Both the position numbers and the translations under genes were made by a program. The notes under the pieces are model-generated. The model was not told the origin of the DNA, made no database searches, and worked only from the letters and a program-made list of their open reading frames with translations. 64,000 nucleotides of DNA from the NCBI RefSeq assembly GCF_036320965.1, contig NC_092238.1, forward strand, positions 24,351,903 through 24,415,902. Direction: 5' to 3'. The stretch comes from Panulirus ornatus (lineage: Eukaryota > Arthropoda > Malacostraca > Decapoda > Palinuridae). Of this stretch, positions 52,640 to 64,000 are shown piece after piece (the stretch's first letter is position 1; every line of letters begins with the position of its first letter).

Positions 52640-53300
52640 GAAGAATGTGTGGAAGTCGAGAACATTATCTCGGAAAGCAAAAATGGGTATGTTTGAAGGA
52701 ATAGTGGTTCCAACAATGTTCTATGGTTGCGAGGCGTGGGCTATGGATAGAGTTGTGCGCAGGAGGATGGATGTGCTGGAAATGAGATGTTTGAGGACAA
52801 TATGTGGTGTGAGGTGGTTTGATCGAGTGAGTAACGTAAGGGTAAGAGAGATGTGTGGAAATAAAAAGAGCGTGGTTGAGAGAGCAGAAGAGGGTGTTTT
52901 GAAGTGGTTTGGGCACATGGAGAGAATGAGTGAGGAAAGATTGACCAAGAGGATATATGTGTCGGAGGTGGAGGGAACGAGGAGAAGAGGGAGACCAAAT
53001 TGGAGGTGGAAAGATGGAGTGAAAAAGATTTTGTGTGATCGGGGCCTGAACATGCAGGAGGGTGAAAGGAGGGCAAGGAATAGAGTGGATTGGAGCGATG
53101 TGGTATACCGGGGTTGACGTGCTGTCAGTGGATTGAATCAAGGCATGGGGTAAACCATGGAAAGCTGTGTAGGTATGTATATTTGCGTGTGTGGACGTAT
53201 GTATATACATGTGTATGGGGGGGTTGGGCCATTTCTTTCGTCTGTTTCCTTGCGCTACCTCGCAAACGCGGGAGACAGCGACAAAGTATAATAATAATAA
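52640..53300 (+). mobile_element. RTE LINE copy P (hybrid of I and Q at duplication junction)
   Basis: Its 5' junction (ACTAGGTCTT then GAAGAATG) is that of copy Q. Its 3' UTR (ATGGGGGGGTTGGG, AATAATAATAAA tail) is that of copy I, and no right-hand TSD follows. The crossover lies roughly within 52640-52820. One 159-codon frame covers the C-terminal domain. Confidence 0.9.
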
Positions 53301-53490
53301 TAAAAAAAATATATATATATATATATATATATTATTTATTTTATTTATTATACTTTGTCACTGTCTCCCGCGTTAGCGAGGTAGCGCAAGGAAAGAATGG
53401 CCCAACCCACCCACATACACATGTATATACATACACATCCACACACGCACGTATACATTCCTATACATTTCAACTATACATACTTATACA

Positions 53491-53524
53491 TTTTTTTTTT
53501 TTTTTTTTTTTTTTTATACATACA
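53491..53524 (-). mobile_element. Tail-only insertion: ~25 T with 7-8 bp TSD
   Basis: Unit 1 reads ACTTATACATACACAG. Unit 2 has a T25 run inserted with TTATACAT on both sides. This fits target-primed insertion of a poly(A) tail only, after the 8.4-kb duplication. Confidence 0.6.
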
Positions 53525-54157
53525 CAGACATATATATATATATACACACAGGTACATATCCATACTTGCTGCCTTCATCCATTCCAGTTGCCACCCTGCC
53601 ACTCATGAATTGGCACCCCCCCTCCCCCACATGCGCACGAGGTAGCACTAGGAAAAGACAACAAAGGCCACATTCGTTCACACTCAAGTCTAGCTGTCAT
53701 GTGTATTGCACCGAAACCACAGCTCCCTTTCCACATCCAGGCCCCACAGAAGTTTCCATGGTTTACCCCAGATGCTTCACATGCTCTGGTTCAATCCATT
53801 TCTACTGAACTCAGTAGAAATTTAAGAACATGAGTTAGACAGTGTTGAGAATACAGAATTTTTTCTCTTAAAAAAACTATTTTTCTACTTCTTCATGGCC
53901 TTTTTTTTCCGTGTAGTTAGGAACCAGTCATCTTTCATCGTTTAATAATTACATTAGAAGCATGAGCAGGATTTTGAAATGAATGATAGATAGCTTTTTA
54001 CTGTCTTTTGAACTGTCTTGTATCCTCAGGATCATTAAAGCTGGCTAATGTATTTGTATATTTTTATGTGCCACCTGTTTCTGTGTTACACATCATAGAT
54101 AGGTAAATCTATATATTTTTTTTTAATTCCCTTTCCCTCTCACCTTTACATGCACAG

Positions 54158-54337
54158 AGAGGCCTTCAAAACTTGCTGGAATGGCATGCCCAGTGGCTGG
54201 AAGTGTTGGGGTTCTCAGAAGCACAGGGGCGCTGGTTTTACGCTCTTCTTGCTTGCCTGGAGAAGCCTCTCACTCCTGAGAGTTGTTCACAGATACGAGA
54301 CATTGCCAGTATGTGTGCGCAAATCAGATCATCTTTA
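54158..54337 (+). CDS. Gemin2: Gemin2 exon 5, duplicated copy 2
   Basis: Splice sites are intact (ATGCACAG and GTAAGT). It differs from copy 1 by a silent TGC/TGT change and Val to Ala (SMCAQIRSS versus SMCVQIRSS). Because both ends are phase 0, it could be spliced after copy 1 without breaking the frame, or replace it. Expression is unknown. Confidence 0.85.
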
Positions 54338-54784
54338 GTAAGTGCTTTTATTTATTCATATATTTATTTATTTTTTTTTTACAAATTGCTGAAAACCTAT
54401 ATGATATAAAAATGCAAGAAAAGTTTGTAAATTCCATAAATGCCTTCTGGCACTTTTATGTTCCCCTTCATAAATCATATTATTGGTACTTGTGTGCCTT
54501 ATATAAATGTCTTGTTTGGGAAATATGGCATGACATCAGCTCAGTTTCCAAGTGTTTCTTGCTTCTGAATGTATTGAAATTTTATAAAAATTTGCTAATT
54601 TTAAACCCTTTTGAAATCACGTGAATTACATACAACTTTGCAATCATGACTTGGCCCAGAAAAAGTCATCAGATTTATTGTTTCTTATCATGCAGTACCT
54701 CGCACACATGAGGGGGGAGGGGGATGTTATTGCATGTGTGGCGAGGTGGCGATGGGAATAAATAAAGGCAGACTATGAATTATG

Positions 54785-56032
54785 TACTTTTTTTTTTTGG
54801 TCGCAGTCTCCCGCGTTTGCGAGGTAGCGCAAGGAAACAGACGAAAGAAATGGCCCAACCCACCCCCATATAACATGTATATACATACGTCCACACACGC
54901 AAATATACATACCTACACAGCTTTCCATGGTTTACCCCAGACGCTTCACATGCCCTGATTCAATCCACTGACAGCACATCAACCCCGGTATACCACATCG
55001 ATCCAATTCACTCTATTCCTTGCCCTCCTTTCACCCTCCTGCATGTTCAGGCCCCGATCACACAAAATCTTTTTCACTCCATCTTTCCACCTCCAATTTG
55101 GTCTCCCACTTCTCCTCGTTCCCTCCACCTCCGACACATATATCCTCTTGGTCAATCTTTCCTCACTCATTCTCTCCATGTGCCCAAACCATTTAAAAAC
55201 ACCCTCTTCTGCTCTCTCAACCAAGCTCTTTTTATTTCCACACATCTCTCTTACCCTTACGTTACTTACTCGATCAAACCACCTCACACCACACATTGTC
55301 CTCAAACATCTCATTTCCAGCACATCCATCCTCCTGCGCACAACTCTATCCATAGCCCATGCCTCGCAACCATACAACATTGTTGGAACCACTATTCCTT
55401 CAAACATACCCATTTTTGCTTTCCGAGATAATGTTCTCGACTTCCACACTTTCTTCAAGGCTCCCAGGATTTTCGCCCCCTCCCCCACCCTATGATCCAC
55501 TTCCGCTTCCATGGTTCCATCCGCTGCCAGATCCACTCCCAGATTTCTAAAACACTTTACTTCCTCCAGTTTTTCTCCATTCAAACTTACCTCCCAATTG
55601 ACTTGACCCTCAACCCTACTGTACCTAATTACCTTGCTCTTATTCACATTTACTCTTAACTTTCTTCTTTCACACACTTTACCAAACTCAGTCACCAGCT
55701 TCTGCAGTTTCTCACATGAATCAGCCACCAGCGCTGTATCATCAGCGAACAACAACTGACTAACTTCCCAAGCTCTCTCATCCCCAACAGACTTCATACT
55801 TGCCCCTCTTTCCAAAACTCTTGCATTCACCTCCCTAACAACCCCATCCATAAACAAATTAAACAACCATGGAGACATCACACACCCGTGCCGCAAACCT
55901 ACATTCACTGAGAACCAATCAGTTTCCTCTCTTCCCACACGTACACATGCCTTACATCCTCGATAAAAACTTTTCACTGCTTCTAACAACTTGCCTCCCA
56001 CACCATATATTCTTAATACCTTCCACAGAGCA

Positions 56033-56035
<3 letters not shown>
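54785..56035 (-). mobile_element. RTE LINE copy J, duplicate
   Basis: Same extent and junctions as 46343-47596. Differences include LKKVWKSR versus LKNVWKSR and MSEERL versus MSVERL. Confidence 0.92.
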
Positions 56036-56069
<34 letters not shown>

Positions 56070-58205
56070 TTTGAAATGTATAGGTATGTATATGTGCATG
56101 TGTGGACGTGTATGTATGTGTTTGTGTATGTGGGTGGGTTGGGCCATTCTTTCGTCTGTTTCCTTGCGCGACCTCGCTAACATGGGAAAAAGCGACAAAG
56201 TATGATAAAGTATGATATATAATAAAATCATGAAATTAAATGAATACATGAACAAGTAAAGGATATGTACAAATGAGATCTAACACAACGTATATGGTCA
56301 TGGTATAATGACAAATGTAACGTATAGATCACCCATTAGAGGCAGTGGTTTGTTGGTTTAGGATTAATAAGGAATGAGCCCTCAAACAAATTTAATGATG
56401 ACGCTTATTACCATTTAAGAAAGAAATGCATCTAAATGATTTTACATAAAGTTAGCTAACATAATTTGCATGACCATGGTATAATGCTAAAATAATGCAT
56501 AGATCTCCCAAGATAGGTGATGGAGGAGGTGATTGAAGGTGCAGCAGAAGTAGAGTAATATTACTTATCACTGTGTATGGGTACTATTTACACTTTTTTA
56601 ATGCTGGTTTGCCATTTCCCATATTAGTGAGGTAGTGCCAGGAATAGACAATGAAATGGCCTCATTCACTCACATCTCTTGCTTTTATGAATAATGCACC
56701 AAAATCACATCCCCTTATATAGAACCGGACCCCAAAAACCTTTTCTTGCTTTCCCTGATTATTTTGTATCCTCTGTTTTTGCACATAACCCACCCTATGG
56801 TAATGGGAATGTAATTAGTACATGGGTAGAAAATATGGCAACCAAAAATCTACTTAATGAAATAATCTACGTAATGAAAGATTTGAGCATTCAAAGTTCC
56901 CGCTGCTATGTTCACTGAGCATTGTCACCAGTGCTTGACCCATAACTACCACCAAGTCAAACATTAGTCTTCAATTAGTCTTGGTTCAAAACTCTGTGTT
57001 CAAAATATTTATATGATTGATAATACTGTAAAATATATTTTTCAAATATTTTTTCTCCACGGTTCTTTTTATTAGTTTCTTGACTAGTGCTTGAATTATT
57101 GATTATCTATATAATCAGTAAGATTTTTGAGAAAATAGGTGAAAGATGGATTTTGTTAGTTCACAAACATCCTACTTCAAAATATTCAAATTATAATGTG
57201 AATAATAGTCCTATTTTTTCTATATTTTGTTACACATTCTCTTCAGTTGGTTATTTCCTAACTCAGCAACTAATAATAATTCATGTAATTAGAAAAATAT
57301 CGGTGAAAATAGGTGTACTAATGGAAGTGTTACATGGAACATGAATGCTTTCAATCCCAGAGGCTAACATCACCAACAGCTAAAACCATTCAACTTAGTG
57401 AATGATACAGTAAATGTATTCCTCATACAATTTTTCTTCCCGTTTTTCTTCAGTAGAATCTTCCATAATGTATGAATAAATAAAGTACATATTAAGAACT
57501 TTTTTCATACTTGATTGCCATTTCTCACAGTGAGGCAGCCCTGGAACAGATGAAGAAAGGCCATCTGTTTACATCTAGCTCTCATGTGTAATGCACTGAA
57601 AGTACAGCTCCCTATCACATCCAGGCCCTACAGACCTTTCTGTGATTTACCCCAGATGTTTCACATGTCCAGGTTCAGTCCATTGACAACATATTGACCC
57701 CAGTATACTCCATCATTCCAATTCACTCTATCCTGAGCATGCCTTTCAGAAAAATATAAGAGAAAATAGCTGAAATAAAATTCTATCTTAGCTTACATCT
57801 CCGTCAGTTCAGAACCATCGAGGTATAATCGATGATTCACATGGTAAATTTTATTTTTCATGCAATTAAGTTTAAATTTATAATTCTCTTTAGTAAGCTC
57901 TTACTCAATGCATGATTTAATGATTATCTATGTGTTCAGTAACATTTACGAGAAAATTGCTGAAATATTTAGAATTTTTATCCATCTCTCACTCGTCTTG
58001 TGTTCCAGTAGGTTCTTCCCCAAGTCTGTCTGTCTGTTTATATCTCTGACACCCATTTCCTCAAGGGGGATGACCATGGCAAAAGAGCGTCCATAACTGG
58101 TGAACTCTAGTGCTGTTTTGTTGCCTTCTGTGCATCACCTTTAACAGGCCACTAGCAGAGGGCAATTCTAGCACAGTGTTTCCAGAGGCTCCTATTTAAT
58201 GTTCT

Positions 58206-59394
58206 TAACAAGTGAGTCAGTTGTTGCTTGCTGATGAGACAGCTCTGTTGGCTGATTTGAGTGAGAAACTGCAGAGGTTGATGACTGAGTTTGGAAAAGT
58301 GTGTGAAAGGAGAAAGTTGAGAGTAAATGTAAATAACAGCAACATTATTTGCTTCTGCAGGGTTGAGGAACAAGTAATTTGGGACGTAAGTTTAAGTGGA
58401 GAAAATTTAGAAGAAGTGGAGTGTGTTAGATATCTTGGAGTGGACTTGGTAGTGAATGGAACCATGGAAGCAGAAGTGCGTCACAGGGTGGGGAAGGGGG
58501 CGAAGGTTTTGGGAGTGATGAAGAATGGGTGGAAGGAGAGTAGGTTATCTCAGAGAGCAAAATGGGTATGTTTGAAGGAATAGTGGTTCCAACAATGTTA
58601 TATGGTTGCGAGTCATGGGCTATAGATAGGGTTGTGCGGTGGAGGGGGGATGTGTTGGAAATTAAATGTTTGAGGACAATATGTGGTGTGAGGTGGTTAG
58701 ATTGAATATGTAACAAAAGAGTATGAGAGATGTGTGGTAATCAAAAGAACAGTTGAGAGAGCAGAAGAGGGTGTGTTGAAATGGTTGGTCACATGGAGAG
58801 AAAGAGTGAGGAAAGATTGACCAAGAGGATATGTGTGCCTGTGGTGGAGGGAACAAGGATAAGCGGGAGACCTAATTGGAGGTGGAAGGATAGGGTGAAA
58901 AAGATTTTGAGCGATTGGGGCCTAAACATACAGGAGAGTGAGAGGAATAGAGTGAATTGGAACGATGTGGTATACCAGGGTCGAAGTGCTGTCAATGGAC
59001 TGAACCAGAGCATGTGAAATGGTTGGGGTAAACCATGGAAAGGTCTGTGGGGCCTGGAAGTGGATAGGGAGCTGTGGTTTCAGTCCATTACACATGACAG
59101 CTAGAGACTGTGTGAATGAATGTGGCCTTTTTTGTCAGTTTTCCTGGCACTACCTGGCTGAAGTAGGGGGTAGCGATGCTGTTTCCTGTTGGGCAGAGTA
59201 GTGTCAGGAATGCATAAAGGCAAGCAAGTATGTATAAGTACATGTGTATGTATGTGTATGTCTGTGTAAATGTGTGTATATGTGCATGTATGGGCATTTA
59301 TGTATATACATGTGTATATGAGTGTATGGGCCATTCTTCATCTGTTTCCTGGCACTACCTTGCTGATGCAGGAGACGGCGATCAAGTATAATAA
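58206..59394 (+). mobile_element. Old RTE LINE copy N, duplicate
   Basis: Same relic as 49808-50997 with a few substitutions (ADLSEKLQ versus ADSSEKLQ). Confidence 0.85.
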
Positions 59395-59846
59395 AATATA
59401 ATACAGAGTTCTTTTACCTAATGTATCTACCTAATATATCTCTGTGGTATTTCTGACTAATGCTCCTGCCTAATTTTCGTACCTACTACTACTCCCTAAT
59501 GCTCTTGCCTGATGTTCTTACCTACTACTTCTATATATTGCTCCTACCATTTTGTCAGAAGGCAGGGCAAGAGCATAGCACTCATCACAGTAAAATCTAA
59601 AGTTATGAAGAATTAGTTGTGTGAGTTCAGTGTTGTAACACAGAGAGATTGTATATTTATGTACAGAATGCCAGCAGTCCACATTTGTGTGAGGTAGCTT
59701 GACAACCCCAGATGTGCTGGCTTGCTAGACAGCCATCACTAAAAGATAATAGGAAAATAGATAACTTCATGGGAAGTGGTAGCTGTATTAGGGTGAAAAA
59801 TGAATTGTGTTATAGTCAGATTCTTATGATGTTTCCTAATTTCCAG

Positions 59847-59939
59847 ACATCTTCCGACCACCCACATCTGCCTCATCTTAATGTGATCATCTGTATTGTG
59901 GCCAGATACTTTAACCAAGAGGATCTTGCTGATGGATAA
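59847..59939 (+). CDS. Gemin2: Gemin2 terminal exon 6, duplicated copy 2
   Basis: The coding sequence is identical to 51450-51542 as far as read, with the same acceptor and TAA. Either terminal exon could end the transcript. Confidence 0.85.
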   Translation, partial: TSSDHPHLPHLNVIICIVARYFNQEDLADG

Positions 59940-60779
59940 CTTGTGGAAGATAATATAAACCGTTGTATATGCTTTCTTGTCCTTTGATACTGTAGCATTC
60001 ATATCAGATACTATAAGATGATGATACATATGGAAAAGTTTGTGTTTTGATATAAAGAAAGATTTTGATGATTCATCTTTTTGTGGAAGATGCATCGTCA
60101 TTTAAATTGTAAACTTAGCTTTGAGTGCTTTAGAAGTAAAAGAATGTATTTTCAAAGGCTCGTGCAGCCAAAGGTTGTATTACTTCACGTAACAGGTAAA
60201 TGCAGACTCCTTTGGAGTGAAAAGTTCTTAGATGAGACTCTGTGCCTGACAATACAGCCTTGCTAAAGGTGACATTTCAGTAGTGTTGTATCCTCTTGCC
60301 ATTTTTGCATGTTTGTGAGGTAGTACCAGGAACAGATGAAGAAAGACCTTATGTACTCCATTCTCTAGCTGTCACTGAAACCACAGCCCCCTGTCCACAA
60401 CCAGGCCCCACACACTCTGTTTCCCTTGGCTCCTTGATATTCTCTGGTTCAGTATAATAGTAGCACATTGGCCCCTTTCTACCCCTGTTTATTATGTTCC
60501 ATGAATGCTTTTCACCCTCCTGCATGTCCAGGGCCTTAGCACTCAGAATCTTTTCACTCCATCCTTCCATCTCCAATTTGGTCTCGCCCCTTCTCTCTCT
60601 CTCCCCCCGACTCATAAATTTTTTTTGACCTCTCTCATTCTTTCCATATCCAGACCACTTCAGTATGTGCTCCTCAATCCTCAGAGATGGGGGAGAAAGC
60701 ATACTACCCACATATTTCCTGTGTATGTTCTGGATGTTATGGCTATGAGTTAAACAAAGCTCAAGGGTAAAGGGAAAGA

Positions 60780-61040
60780 ATGGTTTGGAAGTGTCTTAGG
60801 AGTAAAGTCAGGGGTTGGTGAGAGGACATTAACTTAGGAAGGAGTAGCATTACTACTGAAGCAGGAGTGTGTGATAGAATGTAAAGAAGTAAATTCTTGA
60901 TTGATATGGGTTAAATTGAAAGTGAGCAGGTGATGAATGATTGATTATTAGTGATTATGCACCTGGCTGTGAGAAGAAAGATCATGAGAGGCAAGTGTTT
61001 TGGGAACAGTCAGCAGTTTTAATGTAAAATACTAGGTCTT
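60780..61040 (+). mobile_element. RTE endonuclease-domain remnant, 5' piece
   Basis: Includes GVALLLKQE-like and LIWVKLKV-like segments, then YAPGCEKKDHERQVFWEQS. Removing LINE Q joins it to LVMGDLNAKV at 61976. Confidence 0.7.
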
Positions 61041-61965
61041 GAAGAATGTGTGGAAGTCGAGAACATTATCTCGGAAGCAAAAATGGCTATGTTTGAAGGA
61101 ATAGTGGTTCCAACAATGTTGTATGGTTGCGAGGCATGGGCTATGGATAGAGTTGTGCGCAGGAGGGTGGATGTGCTGGAAATGAGATGTTTGAGGACAA
61201 TATGTGGTGTGAGGTGGTTTGATCGAGTAAGTAATGTAAGGGTAAGAGAGATGTGTGAAAATAAAAAGAGCGTGGATGAGAGAGCAGAAGAGGGTGTTTT
61301 AAAATGGTTTGGGCACATGGAGAGAATGAGTGAGGAAAGATTGACCAAGAGGATATATGTGTCGGAGGTGGAGGGAACGAGAAGTGGGAGACCAAATTGG
61401 AGGTGGAAAGATGGAGTGAAAAAGATTTTGAGTGATCGGGGCCAGATCATGAAGGAGGGTGAAAGGCGGGCAAGGAATAGAGTGAATTGGATCGATGTGG
61501 TATACCGGGGTTGATGTGCTGTCAGTGGATTGAATCAGGGCATGTGAAGCGTCTGGGGTAAACCATGGAAAGTTGTGTGGGGCCTGGATGTGGAGAGGGA
61601 GCTGTGGTTTCGGGCATTATTGCATGACAGCTAGAGACTGAGTGTGAACGAATGTGGCCTTTATTGTCTTTTCCTAGCGCTACCTCACACACATGAGGGG
61701 GGAGGGGGATGGTATTCCATGTGTGGCGAGGTGGCGATGGGAATGAATAAAGGCAGTCAGTGCGAATTGTGTGCATGGGTATATATGTATGTGTCTGTGT
61801 GTGTATATATATGTGTACATTGAGATGTATAGGTATGTATATTTGCGTGTGTGGACGTGTATGTATATACCTGTGTATGGGGGTGGGTTGGGCCATTTCT
61901 TTCGTCTGTTTCCTTGCGCTACCTCGCAAACGCGGGAGACAGCGACAAAGCAAAATAAATAGATA
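61041..61965 (+). mobile_element. RTE LINE copy Q (sense, 10-bp TSD)
   Basis: Flanked by ACTAGGTCTT at 61031-61040 and 61966-61975. It contains the C-terminal domain (154-codon frame with a one-base loss at CGGAAGCAAAA), the long-form 3' UTR, hairpin and CAAAATAAAT tail. It is nested in an older endonuclease fragment of the same clade and is the right-hand partner of the 8.4-kb duplication. Confidence 0.93.
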
Positions 61966-62115
61966 ACTAGGTCTTAGTGATGGGCGATTTAAATGCAAAG
62001 GTGAGTAATGTGGCAGCTGATGGTATAAGTAGTGAAGGGCATGGGATATTTAATGATATGAATGGAACTGATGGACAGCTTATGGAGTTGTGTGCTGAAA
62101 AAGGGCCACTCTCTG
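61966..62115 (+). mobile_element. RTE endonuclease-domain remnant, 3' piece
   Basis: Encodes LVMGDLNAKVSNVAADGISS, GHGIFNDMNGTDGQLMELCA and EKG. GDLNAKV is the GDFNA catalytic block of the APE-type endonuclease, and NG..L..LC..... is its usual sequel. It is the only endonuclease sequence in the window. Confidence 0.78.
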
Positions 62116-62234
62116 AAAAAGTCTTGTTGTTGTCTGGGAAGTTTTGTAAAGCCACCTTTGGTGTGGTTGTATTGTCATCACTTAAAAGAGAATACTCTCA
62201 TCAAAGGACTTCTCATTTCAAAGAAGTCCTACAC

Positions 62235-62400
62235 ATTATTGCCACCTGAGTGTAGCGTAGCCTTCTAGCTACAGGATCCTGGGTAAAACCAGGACCCTTT
62301 CAAAATGTGGCACTGGAGTTCACAGTCTACAGAGACACTGGTGCCTTGGCCACTCTCTTAAAGGGATTTCCAGTTAGGAACAAGCATCAGCTATAGAGTC
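62235..62400 (+). repeat. GATA-tail family relative without clear tail
   Basis: CTACAGGATCCTGGGTAAAA, CTGGAGTTCACAGTCTACAG and GGTGCCTTGGCCACTCTCTT parallel 31700-31802. Confidence 0.45.
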
Positions 62401-62612
62401 ATGGAGTGATTATAAGTTGAAATATATATTTAGCCGTTTCCAGATCATGCCTGAATGTGGATAAACAGCGTGGAAGAAGTTGCTCACAGTGAGGTGGTCT
62501 TATAGGCTCTAAAAGATTTTTTTTTTTCCATGCTACTGTAGCAAGAGCAACTTCAAATTTAAAGGATCCTAGAGTTGTAAAATAAAATATTTTTATTTAT
62601 ACTTCTGATTAG

Positions 62613-62657
62613 GGCTCTGGTTGCATTATATATGACAGCTATAAGCACAATAGGCAG
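62613..62657 (+). CDS. Candidate exon of unidentified gene (15 codons)
   Basis: Acceptor TTCTGATTAG and donor GTAAGA at 62658. 45 bases, phase 0, GSGCIIYDSYKHNRQ. It joins in frame to the next candidate exon. Not recognised. Confidence 0.4.
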
Positions 62658-62659
62658 GT

Positions 62660-63240
62660 AAGAAAAAAATGTACACTGGTCATATTCCAACTTAATTGAA
62701 CATGTTAGCAAATCAAGTACACTATGCTTTTGTTCTTGGCTTTCTAATGACAGTGTACTTAAGGAATTCTATTAGTATTTTTGTTTTATCAGTTTATCAT
62801 ACTAAAATCCTTCCTCTATTCACTTCATGCCACTGAGAGTGTTGTTATAAAACATTAAATCCAAAGACTGTCACTGCATCATGTTTTAAAATGTAGGACT
62901 TTACTCTTCAATTGTGATGATTGGGAGTAAGTAAATCAGAACACATTTGGCTGATAAAATGCTCAACACCTAATACCTTGTAATTGATTTTTAAAAGCAT
63001 CTTGACTATTATATTTCATTTGACAATATTTATGTACATGATTTTGGTGTAAACAAAAATTGGATAACCTCTACTTATAAATATTTGAACTGATGTAAAT
63101 TTACATAACATTGGCATAGACTATTATAGTCTGAATATTAAAATATATGGTTTGTCTACCAGTAGCTTCATTACCTTCAAGAATCTCCTGTGCCTTTTTC
63201 TGAGAATAAACTAGAAGGGATTAAGGTTGTCTTTTTATAT
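62660..63240. other. Intron-like AT-rich stretch
   Basis: No coding, RNA or repeat signal recognised between the two candidate exons. Confidence 0.4.
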
Positions 63241-63264
63241 TTTTTTTTTTTTTTTTTTTTTTAG

Positions 63265-63407
63265 AAATTTGCTACTTTGCCAGATGTAAAACATGCAAAA
63301 AGTTGGAGCAATGGTAAAAAGATTTTGGAAAAGTATAAGAAAAACCAAACCCTGAAGACACAGAAGGAAGAAAGAATAGTTCCTATGTATCTTCCATGTT
63401 GTAAAAG
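63265..63407 (+). CDS. Candidate exon of unidentified gene (Lys-rich)
   Basis: A long T tract and TAG acceptor at 63264, donor GTAAGA at 63408. The open frame FATLPDVKHAKSWSNGKKIL, EKYKKNQTLKTQKEERIVPM, YLPCCK is unlike the repeats around it. The gene would continue past the right edge. No family recognised; a chance open frame cannot be excluded. Confidence 0.5.
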
Positions 63408-63510
63408 GTAAGAAAGAAGGGGGATGGAAATTTTTCTCAATATATTGCTTGAACTGAGGAAGGCCATGAGGATTTGTCCTCTTAAAGCTCAAAAGTTTTT
63501 CCGATTCTAT

Positions 63511-63945
63511 GGGGCCTTTGTTATCTTTTCCTAGCGCTACCTCGCACACATGAGGGGGGGAGGGGGTTGTTATTTCATGTGTGGCAACGTGGCGATGGGA
63601 ATGAATAAAGGCAGACAGCATGAATTATGTACATGTGTATATATGTATATGTCTGTGTGTGTGTGTGTATGTATATATGCGTGTGTGGGCGTGTATGTAT
63701 ATACATGTGTATGTGGGTGGGTTGGGCCATTCTTTCGTCTGTTTCCTTGCGCTACCTTGCTAACGCGGGAGACAGCGATAAAGCAAATAAATATAGCGAG
63801 ATGTATAGGTATGTATATTTGTGTGTGTGGACGTGTATGTATATACATGTGTATATGGGTGGGTTGGGCCATTCTTTCATCTGTTTCCTTGTGCTACCTC
63901 ACTAACGCGGGAGACAGCGACAAAGCAAAATAAATAAATAATGCT
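63511..63945 (+). mobile_element. Two RTE LINE 3' termini in tandem
   Basis: A long-form 3' UTR ending CTAACGCGGGAGACAGCGAT, AAAGCAAATAAATA at about 63795 is followed directly by a second terminus starting GATGTATAGGTATGTATATT and ending ACGCGGGAGACAGCGACAAA, GCAAAATAAATAAATA at about 63940. Confidence 0.85.
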
Positions 63946-64000
63946 AAAGAAGATTGTTGGATGAAAAGACTTGGTTGTTGGAAAGTGGCTTATTTTAGAC

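Larger units (their letters stand above)
53341..61040. repeat. ~8.4-kb tandem duplication, unit 2 (non-LINE core)
   Basis: Second copy, with scattered point differences, poly(T) insertion at 53491-53515 and microsatellite length changes relative to unit 1. Confidence 0.93.

Noticed and set aside
62613..63407. Extra coding exons of Gemin2
   Set aside because: The Gemin2 C-terminus (ARYFNQEDLAD) with stop codon lies upstream in both duplicated copies, and these segments do not resemble the family.

Overview
The window is a gene-poor, repeat-dense animal genomic segment. Genes are split into short exons with GT-AG introns, 5'-truncated non-LTR retrotransposon copies make up a large share of the sequence, and (TA)n, (GA)n and (ATT)n microsatellites are everywhere. 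This texture, the arthropod-like gene content and the repeat families suggest a decapod crustacean (crab, lobster, crayfish or shrimp). That assignment is inference; no species-diagnostic marker is visible.

Layout. (1) 1-14233, plus strand: the 3' part of a synaptotagmin-family gene, eight phase-compatible exons encoding a low-complexity linker, C2A, C2B and a C-terminal WHPL motif. Its introns hold microsatellites, SINE-like copies, Penelope-like remnants and RTE-type LINE copies. (2) 14200-17460: a cluster of six minisatellite arrays, all with 27-33 bp units. The first array starts inside the last codons of the synaptotagmin gene. (3) 18450-20690: quiet intergenic DNA. (4) 20690-51542 (and to 59939 with duplicated exons), plus strand: the complete Gemin2 gene (SMN-complex subunit, snRNP assembly), with a likely non-coding first exon and six coding exons spread over 26 kb by LINE insertions. 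(5) 37141-41406: a 2133-bp tandem duplication made by exchange between LINE copies. (6) 44.4-61.2 kb: an ~8.4-kb tandem duplication containing the last two Gemin2 coding exons, with a hybrid LINE at its junction. (7) 62.6-63.4 kb: two phase-compatible exons of an unidentified plus-strand gene that runs off the right edge.

Mobile elements. The main family is an RTE-clade LINE: RT with FADD box and a characteristic C-terminal domain, 3' UTR ending in a CTCGC-NNNN-GCGGG hairpin and an A-rich tail, with 10-12 bp target-site duplications in three clean copies. A SINE-like family (~230 bp) shares the LINE's terminal hairpin. A third family carries hammerhead-ribozyme-like cores reminiscent of Penelope-like elements. 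There is also an antisense CR1/Jockey-like RT remnant and two unclassified dispersed repeats. No copy appears intact; all lack the 5' endonuclease end or have frameshifts, stops or deletions.

The most notable points are the recombinant-LINE-bounded duplication of Gemin2's terminal exons, a minisatellite born from the coding end of a synaptotagmin gene, and the probable LINE/SINE partnership with (TA)n tracts at element borders.
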